Assembly: GCA_018268255.1 (NCBI GenBank)
Contig: JAFDWX010000008.1
Span: forward strand, 277,269 to 341,268
Origin: Armatimonadota bacterium
GTDB taxonomy: Bacteria > Armatimonadota > Fimbriimonadia > Fimbriimonadales > Fimbriimonadaceae
Direction: 5' to 3'
Length of the DNA: 64,000 nt
Numbering within the stretch: position 1 is the stretch's first letter; the number at the start of each line of letters is the position of its first letter. A model generated the notes under the pieces. It did not search any database. It was not told where the DNA came from and saw only the letters and a program-made list of their open reading frames with translations. This document shows positions 42,750 through 49,515 of the stretch, piece by piece. Position numbers and translations under genes: made by a program.

Positions 42750-42985
42750 TCGGCCCCTCCTTCTTCCTTAATACCTTGCAACATTTGTGCAAATTCCTCA
42801 AAAAATCCTAACATTGCTTCCAGTTTTGCGACCATTAGACCCTCATATATCGGGTGCTTCATCAGCAGAAGTTTGTCCCCTGGCTTGATGTTGAGTTGAG
42901 TTCGAGCTTCTGATGGAATAACGATTTGTCCACGTTCTCCCACCGTAGCCGATCCATAGAAGCAGTCACCTATTTCTACTGCCAT
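42746..42985 (-). CDS. AbrB/SpoVT-type DNA-binding regulator of the efflux operon
   Basis: 79 residues. The swapped-hairpin AbrB fold is clear: GSATVGERGQIVIPSEARTQ, LNIKPGDKLLLMKHP (about 12-46). A helical C-terminus with acidic end (MLGFFEEFAQMLQGIKEEGG) may mediate oligomerisation. It is the first gene of the TolC-adaptor-RND operon and overlaps TolC by 4 bp, so it is probably a local repressor. The ATG at 42983-42985 has AGGTGG upstream. The promoter region carries GTATGAAA repeats at 43009 and 43018. Confidence 0.9.
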   Translation of the reverse strand: MAVEIGDCFYGSATVGERGQIVIPSEARTQLNIKPGDKLLLMKHPIYEGLMVAKLEAMLGFFEEFAQMLQGIKEEGGAE

Positions 42986-43004
42986 TCATAACCACCACCT
43001 GTAA

Positions 43005-43025
43005 GTATGTATGAAAAGTATGAAA
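43005..43025 (-). promoter_or_regulatory. Candidate operator repeats upstream of the AbrB-type gene
   Basis: GTATGAAA occurs at 43009-43016 and 43018-43025, with a third GTATG at 43005-43009, 20-40 bp before the regulator's start. AbrB proteins bind short repeated, AT-richer sequences, so this is a plausible autoregulatory site. Confidence 0.4.
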
Positions 43026-43140
43026 CTTCTCCAACTGGAGGAGTCATCCTTAACACAAATGGATCCAAGGTAGCGATAATATTGACAAGGAAGTCAAGAT
43101 TGCAGTCGCTATGGCGAGGAGTTTGCAGGGCCTGTAGCGG

Positions 43141-43506
43141 CTACACGTAGGTAACGATCCGGCGCAGTACCTTTTCATTAACTGGCTTGACAATGCGGGC
43201 GAAAATGAAATCAGGCCAACCTGTCACGAAATCCAGGTCGTAGTCAGGTGGGGGAGCCAGCAGAACCAATCGGGTGGATTTTGCAATCGGGTGGGCCATT
43301 TTGGCAGCGGCAAATTCCTCGTATCCCGCGATCCGATGGGGCTCGTGGAAGGTTGCCACCTGGTCGAGGAACATGAGATCGGCATTTTCGCAAGAATCCA
43401 GAGCATCGCGCCAATTCCGAAAATACTGCACGTTTTCTCCCAGCCGAAAGGCCTCTTTGCAGCTGGTAATGACTTCTGGATCACTGGTGACGACAACAAG
43501 CTTCAT
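43141..43506 (-). CDS. Receiver-like (response-regulator fold) protein
   Basis: 121 residues from the ATG at 43504-43506. It opens MKLVVVTSDPEVITSCKEAF like a CheY-fold domain. ADLMFLDQVATF holds the aspartate of the phosphorylation strand or its neighbour, and FARIVKPVNEKVLRRIV has the conserved Lys-Pro of the fifth strand. The acidic pair of the first loop is reduced (one Asp in TSDPE), so it may be a pseudo-receiver. No output domain. Divergent from the ECF sigma gene at 43653. An in-frame upstream extension to 43674 would overlap the sigma start and is rejected. Confidence 0.75.
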   Translation of the reverse strand: MKLVVVTSDPEVITSCKEAFRLGENVQYFRNWRDALDSCENADLMFLDQVATFHEPHRIAGYEEFAAAKMAHPIAKSTRLVLLAPPPDYDLDFVTGWPDFIFARIVKPVNEKVLRRIVTYV

Positions 43507-43609
43507 CTCAATTCCAATCTTCTGGACGTATCTAAAGTGTAGGACGGTGCAACGGTGCTCCAACGAGACGAAATAGAAATTCTGTAAAAATATTTCTGAA
43601 ATGCGAGAA

Positions 43610-43634
43610 GCATCATCAACGTATGATATGATGC
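43610..43634. promoter_or_regulatory. Inverted repeat upstream of the ECF sigma gene
   Basis: GCATCAT (43610-43616) and ATGATGC (43628-43634) form a 7-bp inverted repeat with an 11-bp spacer, 19 bp before the sigma-factor ATG. Possible operator controlling the divergent pair. Confidence 0.35.
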
Positions 43635-43652
43635 GGAAGGTCGGAGAAAAAT

Positions 43653-44246
43653 ATGAAAGCGGGGTTGGAGCCAATGACGACAGGGAGAACGATGTCCGAG
43701 CGCGAGTTTGAATCGCTGTTTTTCCAGACGCGGCGCCGAGCTTACACGATGGCCTTGCAACTGACCCGAAACTCGGCTGAGGCAGAGGACTTGGTGCAAG
43801 AGACCTTTGTCAAAGCGTGGAAGGGCATCGATTCCTATATGCCCGGGCGACCGTTCCTCAATTGGTTGCTTCGGATCATGCAGCGCGCCTATCTCGATTT
43901 TCGCCGCCGAGAGAACCCCATTCGAAAGGCCGATTCGCTGAACTCCATGATCAGTCCGGCAGATGGAGAGGTCCAAGAACTTCCAATACCGGATCCAAAC
44001 GCCAATCCAGATCTGGAGCTGCTCCATCAGGAGTTTCGGCAGGAACTCTATCGAGCGCTGGACGAGCTACCCGACGTCTATCGAACAGCGATCATCATGT
44101 GCGACCTTGAAAATCTGAGCTACTCGGAAATTGCTGAGCGTCAGCAGACCACAATCGGAACCGTGCGATCACGTATTCACCGCGGAAGGCGAGTGCTTCG
44201 CGACATCGTAAATTCACGGGGCCTAGAATTGCCGGATGCTCTCTAA
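43653..44246 (+). CDS. ECF-type RNA polymerase sigma factor
   Basis: 197 residues. Region 2 is clear (FFQTRRRAYTMALQLTRNSA, EAEDLVQETFVKAWKGI, PGRPFLNWLLRIMQRAYLDF), as is region 4 (LDELPDVYRTAIIMCDLENL, SYSEIAERQQTTIGTVRSRI, HRGRRVLRD). Related to the SigE/RpoE-like ECF groups. No transmembrane anti-sigma gene is next to it; a 59-residue protein follows. ATG at 43653 with GGAG upstream; ATGs at residues 8 and 14 are possible alternatives. Confidence 0.94.
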   Translation: MKAGLEPMTTGRTMSEREFESLFFQTRRRAYTMALQLTRNSAEAEDLVQETFVKAWKGIDSYMPGRPFLNWLLRIMQRAYLDFRRRENPIRKADSLNSMISPADGEVQELPIPDPNANPDLELLHQEFRQELYRALDELPDVYRTAIIMCDLENLSYSEIAERQQTTIGTVRSRIHRGRRVLRDIVNSRGLELPDAL

Positions 44247-44280
44247 AAAACGATAATTGGGTGCCAATAATCCATGGTGT

Positions 44281-44460
44281 ATGCGAGTCGATCAAAGCAA
44301 CGCCATCCTTGGACTTCTCCGTCAGATTCAAGCGGAAAAAGCGAGTGGCGCCGCAAGTCAGCCTCAAGAGATCAAAAAGCCTGATCCAGAAAGCAAAGGT
44401 TCTCCAGATTTGCTCAAGCTTCTCGACGGCAAAGGCACACGACTCGATATTCGTGCTTAG
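44281..44460 (+). CDS. Small hypothetical protein after the ECF sigma factor
   Basis: 59 residues from the ATG at 44281 (MRVDQSNAILGLLRQIQAEK): a short helix, then a polar linker (SQPQEIKKPDPESKGSPD) and a second helix (LLKLLDGKGTRLDI). A TTG 24 bp earlier is possible. The position 34 bp after the sigma gene and the two-helix layout would suit a small regulator of it, but no family is recognised. Confidence 0.5.
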   Translation: MRVDQSNAILGLLRQIQAEKASGAASQPQEIKKPDPESKGSPDLLKLLDGKGTRLDIRA

Positions 44461-44504
44461 CAAAATCAGGGAGTGATTCTTGGTCCGGCTTTGTTTCGAA
44501 TTCT

Positions 44505-44822
44505 GTGAACTCTGAAGCAAGCCATTTGGTACACTCCCGGTCTGTGAGCAATAAGCGTCCCAAGAAACCGGTCTGGTGGAAGAACACCTATTTCTGGATC
44601 GGGTTCATTCTCATTGGCGTCGCAGCTTTTGGGCTCGTCCGTGGTGAGAAATCAATTAGGGATCCGGGCCAGAAGGAAGAATCCGGCCTTCCGCTCATCT
44701 ATCTTGGCGGGGCCGTAGTGATGTTGCTCAATGGTGTGCTGAGCCACCGCCAAACAGTGTTCAATTACCACCTAGAAATGGACGAGCGTGAGGAGAAGGA
44801 AAGCGTTCAGCAAGAAAATTGA
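44505..44822 (+). CDS. Small membrane protein (two helices)
   Basis: 105 residues. Basic N-terminus (NKRPKKPVWWKN), two membrane segments (about 28-44 and 62-80) and an acidic tail. Starts at the GTG at 44505; another GTG at 44544 would remove 13 residues and place the basic stretch at the front. No family recognised. It is followed almost directly by a zinc-ribbon gene. Confidence 0.6.
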   Translation: MNSEASHLVHSRSVSNKRPKKPVWWKNTYFWIGFILIGVAAFGLVRGEKSIRDPGQKEESGLPLIYLGGAVVMLLNGVLSHRQTVFNYHLEMDEREEKESVQQEN

Positions 44823-44824
44823 TT

Positions 44825-45028
44825 ATGGTTACATGCACTTCCTGCGGAAAGATCATCGATAAAGTCCCCAACTGGCTTCAGTCTGCAAACGTCGAATTCG
44901 TCTGCAACAACTGCCCCAACAGGCAGATTAAACCGATCTCACAGCTCGCCCAAGAGGTAGCTCAGGCAACGCGTAATAACGAAGAAGACCTGGCCGAAAT
45001 GGACGAACTCGAAGAAGACGAGGAGTAG
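44825..45028 (+). CDS. Small zinc-ribbon protein with acidic tail
   Basis: 67 residues from the ATG at 44825. A CTSC...CNNC pair (about 4-7 and 27-30) makes a zinc ribbon, followed by a helix and a tail of Glu/Asp (EEDLAEMDELEEDEE). Such small ribbons often act in nucleic-acid or protein contacts; no specific function can be assigned. Its last 67 bp overlap the convergent gene at 44962-45267. Confidence 0.7.
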   Translation: MVTCTSCGKIIDKVPNWLQSANVEFVCNNCPNRQIKPISQLAQEVAQATRNNEEDLAEMDELEEDEE

Positions 45029-45267
45029 TAGCTCGTCGGCTTCGATCGGATTAAGGTGATATTCTTCGGCGTCTGATGGAGGCCGAGATCCTCGGCGCAC
45101 AGGCGTTTGAGAGTTGTCGTATCCAGTCGCTGGTCATCTTCGACCGCAACGCAAGCGCGGAGATTGCCGTCATGCCACCACACTGAGGCATCAAGCACTT
45201 CCGTTACGCCCAAAAGATACTGCTCTGTAAGTTTTGGATCGATTCCACGGGGAAGAGTTGTCGTCAT
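44962..45267 (-). CDS. Hypothetical protein, convergent overlap with the zinc ribbon
   Basis: 101 residues. The first 75 (MTTTLPRGIDPKLTEQYLLG, then VTEVLDASVWWHDGNLRACV) look like a real small soluble domain, possibly related to the C-terminal domain of ligases of the AMP-binding family by its T-P-K-N-I ending. The last 20 are a serine run (SSSSSSSSISARSSS) that is simply antisense to the acidic codons of the opposite gene. Either the true end is a programmed overlap, or a stop has been lost. No family recognised with confidence. Confidence 0.5.
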   Translation of the reverse strand: MTTTLPRGIDPKLTEQYLLGVTEVLDASVWWHDGNLRACVAVEDDQRLDTTTLKRLCAEDLGLHQTPKNITLIRSKPTSYYSSSSSSSSISARSSSLLRVA

Positions 45268-45339
45268 CTCGGATTAAATCATTGGTGATATCGGCGTAAA
45301 GATTAGTGCCGAACATCCAACATTTACGAGTTTTTTCGA

Positions 45340-46065
45340 TTATCCTTTTAGGGCGAGCAAAGCCTGATACTGTTCGAGGTTGTCGATATCAGCCCCTATG
45401 CTCGGGTGCTGAGTTTGAACTGCGCGAACCTCTCCACCCAGGAACCGGCTCACATCCGTTTCCAACTGCCGGAGGGAAACAGAACTCGGCACAACTCTAT
45501 TGAGAATCAACCGGACAAGCGTGCCGAATCCGACTTGCTGGCCTAGCCTGAGTGGGCTCTTGCGGTTGGCGTATGCCTGCTCTAGCTTCGGGAGCGAATG
45601 GCGCATCATTGCGGTGTTGATCAGAGAAATGTTTCCGCCTGTAAAGGACCCCTCGCGTAGCTTGAGCGAGGTCCGTTTCATCCCAGGGTAGTCCCTTTCG
45701 GCGAGTTCCATGGGAATAACAGGATAGTTCAGTAGGAGTTTTGGGTCCGAATGCTCCAGGTAGTCCTCAACAGCGTCTGCGGTGATGAAGGGTAGGTCTG
45801 CTGTCGCCAAGAGGAAAGTCTCAGAATTAATCTCATGTAGTCCGTTGGCTAAGCTTTGTACAAAACTGTTGCCCGGAGCTACTGTTCTTGATCTCGAAAA
45901 TGATTGCGGTCCAACGATGACCGGCTCTCCGAATGGCGCCGTGGCGTCCAGAACGATTTCCACCATTTTCTTGCCTTTGTAGGGTAAGTCGGCGCGCCAT
46001 TCCAGTCCCGAGAATTCCTGCAGGTCAGGCGTACAGCGGCCAGCAGCTAAGATGAGGATATCCAT
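45340..46065 (-). CDS. MobA-like nucleotidyltransferase (NTP_transf_3 fold)
   Basis: 241 residues from the ATG at 46063-46065, with AGGGAG upstream. MDILILAAGR is a shortened nucleotide-binding start (the usual LAGGxSxRMG signature is incomplete). LLATADLPFITADAVEDYL carries the metal-binding aspartate, GGNISLI is typical of the fold, and the end IGADIDNLEQYQAL resembles MobA/IspD-like enzymes. Its start overlaps ispE by 19 bp. Substrate unknown; with ispE adjacent, a role in nucleotide-sugar or isoprenoid precursor activation is possible but unsupported by motifs. Confidence 0.8.
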   Translation of the reverse strand: MDILILAAGRCTPDLQEFSGLEWRADLPYKGKKMVEIVLDATAPFGEPVIVGPQSFSRSRTVAPGNSFVQSLANGLHEINSETFLLATADLPFITADAVEDYLEHSDPKLLLNYPVIPMELAERDYPGMKRTSLKLREGSFTGGNISLINTAMMRHSLPKLEQAYANRKSPLRLGQQVGFGTLVRLILNRVVPSSVSLRQLETDVSRFLGGEVRAVQTQHPSIGADIDNLEQYQALLALKG

Positions 46066-46865
46066 TGACTCTCCCTTCTTGTAAGCGTTGGCACGGTCCA
46101 ACTTGCTGCGAATCGCCTCATGTCTTCGGCTGCATCTTCTGCGCTGGTTTTTGACTCGAAAAACCCAAAGACCGCCGAGCCGCTCCCGCTCAACCCCGCT
46201 GATGTGGAACCAAGGGACCGCAGCCGTTCGATGAGGTCCGAACACTCGCAAGGTGCCACGCGCTCAAAATCATTGTAAGTCGCGTCTGAATCGGTAGGAA
46301 AATCGAGCCAAGCTCGCTCGTGCTGATCCAACTGCGCATAGGCTCCCGCCGTGTCCACTCCCACCTCAGGTTTGGAGATGACGAGCCACCGAGGCTCCGA
46401 ATCGTCCAATGGAACCAACTCCTGCCCATATCCCGTGGCTCGTGCTCGCCCCCCGACCAGAAAGAACGGTACGTCTGCGCCTACTGCTTCGGCGACGGTT
46501 GTTGCATGATCCCACGGGAATGTCCCCACGATGGTCGCCAGAGCCCGCAACAAGCCAGCTGCATCGGAACTCCCCCCACCCAACCCACTTTGGGAAGGGA
46601 TTTGCTTGATGAGCTTAACGTGCAGCGGAGGCAAGTCCACCGCCTCCTTTACCAGTCGCAGAGTTTTGGTAAGCGTGTTCTCCGCCGGGAGATCCATGCC
46701 CGTGCACTCTATTTTCGTTTGATCGGCGTCGGTGGAAACAACGAGTTCATCATAGAGGCCGACAGCCTGGAAAATCGTGCGGATAGGGTGGTAGCGCCGA
46801 ATATCCGGAGGGCCAACACTCAAGAATGTGTTGATTTTTGCCGGACATCGCACGGTGACGACCAT
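46047..46865 (-). CDS. ispE: 4-diphosphocytidyl-2-C-methyl-D-erythritol kinase
   Basis: GHMP kinase of the MEP isoprenoid pathway; phosphorylates CDP-ME with ATP. 272 residues from the ATG at 46863-46865 (a TTG at 46883 is possible). Motifs: VRCPAKINTFLSV (motif 1, about 5-17), PSQSGLGGGSSDAAGLLRAL (ATP loop, about 90-109) and SGLSGSGSAVFGFF (motif 3, about 227-240). No other MEP gene is in the window. It overlaps the MobA-like gene, so the two are coupled. Confidence 0.94.
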   Translation of the reverse strand: MVVTVRCPAKINTFLSVGPPDIRRYHPIRTIFQAVGLYDELVVSTDADQTKIECTGMDLPAENTLTKTLRLVKEAVDLPPLHVKLIKQIPSQSGLGGGSSDAAGLLRALATIVGTFPWDHATTVAEAVGADVPFFLVGGRARATGYGQELVPLDDSEPRWLVISKPEVGVDTAGAYAQLDQHERAWLDFPTDSDATYNDFERVAPCECSDLIERLRSLGSTSAGLSGSGSAVFGFFESKTSAEDAAEDMRRFAASWTVPTLTRRESQWISSS

Positions 46866-46885
46866 GGATCGTGAGGATACCAAAC

Positions 46886-47722
46886 CTACGATTGCCCAGT
46901 TTGGATCTGCTCGGGAGGATCTTCGCGAACGGGAGTAGCCATTCCAATCGGAACCTCGTTAAAGGGGTTGATTTCCAATTCATCCAGGGCTTTGTCAATC
47001 GCTTCAAGCTGGAGCTTGGCCTCACCCAAAGCAGTGAAAAACTCGTTCTTTGAGATTTCAGGCTGGCGACCGGTTAATCGATAGCCCAGCATCTTGAGCC
47101 GTAAGTTGTCCAGTGTCGTCGTGAATACGGCCGCTTGCGCTTCTGTTCGTTGCACGCCGGAAATGACAGCAGCAAAATTCCGTTTGTACTCGGCAATGTT
47201 CTTATCCGCAATCTGATACAGCTCTGAGACCGTCCGATCCGAGGCCGGTGCGATCGGCGGTGGTGGTGGAAGCATCGCCGCATTGTAACGACCCTCACTC
47301 TTATCGATTTCGGTCAGCACCAAATCGGCTCGGCGCAGCGAATAGTAAAGCTGATCGGATACACGCTCGATGGTGGTAGGCATTTCGCTCAGGTCAGCAA
47401 TCTGCTCTTTCCGGAGATCCTTGACAGCCTGTCGAAACCGAACCATCCGTTCTTCAGCACTTCTCCAGGCTGATTCTAGATGTTTGTGCGTGAAAAAACG
47501 TCTCCGAGCAGCAGTAATCGCGCCGTACCCAAGCATTCCCAGCGTGCCCAGAAAGATCAGACCCATAAACGCCGAAAACCCCGCCAGGAACTGAAGGCCG
47601 TCCAGCCACCCAACGACGCACCAATAGAGGGCAATGATGTTCAATATTCCTGCCAAGAGCCTGGCAGGGTTCAGAAGTTCCTTGATGTAGAGCTCGCGGT
47701 TTCTCCGCTCGACTTCGTTCAT
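46886..47722 (-). CDS. Membrane protein with coiled-coil cytoplasmic domain
   Basis: 278 residues. Two hydrophobic segments (about 20-40 and 46-70), then a long helical region with heptad character (SAWRSAEERMVRFRQAVKDL, IADLSEMPTTIERVSDQLYY) and a proline break (LPPPPPIAP, about 151-159) before a second helical part and a polar tail. It resembles 5-bromo-4-chloroindolyl phosphate hydrolysis-type or DUF-like membrane helpers in layout only. Lies between ispE (20 bp) and gatA (9 bp), same strand. Function unknown. Confidence 0.75.
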   Translation of the reverse strand: MNEVERRNRELYIKELLNPARLLAGILNIIALYWCVVGWLDGLQFLAGFSAFMGLIFLGTLGMLGYGAITAARRRFFTHKHLESAWRSAEERMVRFRQAVKDLRKEQIADLSEMPTTIERVSDQLYYSLRRADLVLTEIDKSEGRYNAAMLPPPPPIAPASDRTVSELYQIADKNIAEYKRNFAAVISGVQRTEAQAAVFTTTLDNLRLKMLGYRLTGRQPEISKNEFFTALGEAKLQLEAIDKALDELEINPFNEVPIGMATPVREDPPEQIQTGQS

Positions 47723-47731
47723 CAGGATTGA

Positions 47732-49183
47732 TTACGGCATATTTGGCCTTCGGATTGCGTCAGGCAGGGCCCGTTCGACCGAATAGGCCATTTGGAGCAG
47801 CTTCTCATCACCCATTACAGGAGCCAGGAGTTGGACACCCACAGGTAGCCCATCACTGAAGCCTGCATTCAGCGATATCCCTGGGAAACCTCCCATATTG
47901 GCCGGGATGGTGCAGAAGTCGAGCAACTTGAGTTGAAGCGGATCGTCCGAGAGCTCACCGAGTTTGAAGGCCACCACTGGGCTGGCTGGTGTGAGTACCG
48001 CGTCAAAATCTTGAAAGGCCTGCTCAAATTTGGCGGCCATTTTGGCTCGAACCTTTTGCGCCTTCAAGTAAAAGGCGTCGTAATATCCTGCGGAAAGAGC
48101 ATACGTGCCGATCATGATGCGAGCCTTGACCTCGTGACCGAACAGGCGCCCGCGAGTCGCCGCTACAACTCCGATATGGCCCTGGCTCTCCTCTCGTGGG
48201 CCGTACCGCACTCCGTCGAATCGAGCCAAGTTACTGCTGGCTTCGGCTGGAGCGATGATGTAATAGGTCGTCACGCCTAGGCCGATTTCGGGAATGGAGA
48301 TTTCCGTGAACTGAACCCCTTCCCGAGTCAACGTCGCGACGGTTTCCTCCATGATCTGGCGGACTCCAGGTTCCAAAGCGCCCTCGAACATCTCTTTGGG
48401 CAGTGCGAATTTCAGCCCATTCAGCCTGCCTGACTTCAGGCCGCCAACCTTGATTTTTGCATCCTGAAGGCTGGTGCTGTCCCGATGATCGTGTCCGGAA
48501 ATCGCTTCCGCCAAGAGAGCGCAATCTTCCACGTTGCGGGCGAACGGCCCGATTTGGTCAAGAGATGATCCAAAGGCAACCAGGCCATAACGGCTGACTC
48601 GGCCATAGGTGGGTTTGTAGCCAACAATTCCGCACAGGGACGCTGGCATCCGGATGGACCCGCCTGTGTCGGATCCCAGCGAAAGTGGTGCCAGTTCCGC
48701 TGCAACTGCAGCTGCGGAGCCACCAGAAGATCCTCCGGGTGAGCGCGACGTATCCCATGGATTTCGAGAAGGCTTGAACGCCGAGTTCTCGCAGGATGTC
48801 CCCATGGCAAACTCGTCGAGATTCGTCTTTCCGAGGGTGACAAGACCCTGACTCGAAATCTGCTGCATCACGGTGGCGTCGAATGGCGGAACGTAATTCT
48901 CCAGAATTCTCGACGCACAAGTGGTGCGGAGGCCCTTGGTTGAAATATTGTCCTTGATCGCGATGGGAATCCCGGTCAGGGGTCCAGCCTCGCCGCGATC
49001 CAATAATTCCTGGGCGTGATCTGCCTCGGCAAGGGTCCGGGGTTCGTCAACTGTCAGGAAGCATCCGTATTTTTCATCCTCGTGACGGATACGATCCAAG
49101 TGGGCTTGGGCGACTTCTCGCGCACTGACTTGCTTGGCTCGGAGCATGCCGGCCAATTCGGTAGCAGTTTTCTGGGTGAGCAA
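47732..49183 (-). CDS. gatA: Glutamyl-tRNA(Gln)/aspartyl-tRNA(Asn) amidotransferase subunit A
   Basis: Amidase subunit that releases ammonia from glutamine for Gln-tRNA and/or Asn-tRNA formation. 483 residues. The Ser-cisSer-Lys triad is present: K in IAIKDNISTKG (about 78), the Gly/Ser run SPGGSSGGSAAAVAA (about 149-163) and GSDTGGSIRMPAS (about 173-185) with the nucleophile serine. PTYGRVSRYGLVAFGSSLDQ is conserved. Lies 6 bp after gatC; gatB is not in this window. Confidence 0.96.
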   Translation of the reverse strand: MLTQKTATELAGMLRAKQVSAREVAQAHLDRIRHEDEKYGCFLTVDEPRTLAEADHAQELLDRGEAGPLTGIPIAIKDNISTKGLRTTCASRILENYVPPFDATVMQQISSQGLVTLGKTNLDEFAMGTSCENSAFKPSRNPWDTSRSPGGSSGGSAAAVAAELAPLSLGSDTGGSIRMPASLCGIVGYKPTYGRVSRYGLVAFGSSLDQIGPFARNVEDCALLAEAISGHDHRDSTSLQDAKIKVGGLKSGRLNGLKFALPKEMFEGALEPGVRQIMEETVATLTREGVQFTEISIPEIGLGVTTYYIIAPAEASSNLARFDGVRYGPREESQGHIGVVAATRGRLFGHEVKARIMIGTYALSAGYYDAFYLKAQKVRAKMAAKFEQAFQDFDAVLTPASPVVAFKLGELSDDPLQLKLLDFCTIPANMGGFPGISLNAGFSDGLPVGVQLLAPVMGDEKLLQMAYSVERALPDAIRRPNMP

Positions 49184-49189
49184 TCTAGC

Positions 49190-49480
49190 TTATTCCTCGA
49201 TAATCGTCGGCACGACGAACAGGCCCGCGCGGGATTTCGGCGCGTTTTTGAGAACCATGTCGCGATCCAAAGGAAGCTCGATCACGTCATCTGCCCATAC
49301 ATTGCGTAAAGAAACGGCATGGGGCTTAGGATCGATTCCTTCCAGGTCCACGTCTGAGATATCCTGGAAGTGTCCGAGCAGGGCATTAAGTTCTTGCTGA
49401 AAAGCAAGAAGTTCGCTTTCGGTTAGTTCCAACCGAGCAAGCTTGGCCACATGCTGGACCTCGTCGAGAGTGATCGGCAT
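49190..49480 (-). CDS. gatC: Glutamyl-tRNA(Gln)/aspartyl-tRNA(Asn) amidotransferase subunit C
   Basis: 96 residues. MPITLDEVQHVAKLARLELT is the conserved start, followed by FQQELNALLGHFQDISDVDL and the late loop VWADDV; it wraps between GatA and GatB. The ATG at 49478-49480 lies only 6 nt from a TATAAT box, so the message may be leaderless. A longer in-frame reading up to 49759 has no support and overlaps the divergent gene. Confidence 0.94.
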   Translation of the reverse strand: MPITLDEVQHVAKLARLELTESELLAFQQELNALLGHFQDISDVDLEGIDPKPHAVSLRNVWADDVIELPLDRDMVLKNAPKSRAGLFVVPTIIEE

Positions 49481-49486
49481 AAAGAG

Positions 49487-49515
49487 ATTATAACGCAGGA
49501 ACGGCGATCTGACGA
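49487..49515 (-). promoter_or_regulatory. Promoter of gatC, apparently leaderless
   Basis: Read on the minus strand: TCGTCA (49510-49515), 17 bp, then a perfect TATAAT (49487-49492), with the gatC ATG beginning 7 nt further on. A start site at the usual distance would fall on or next to the A of the ATG. Confidence 0.6.

Noticed and set aside
43507-43674. Longer start for the receiver-like protein
   Set aside because: It would overlap the divergent ECF sigma start and is not like a receiver; the ATG at 43506 opens directly on the first strand.
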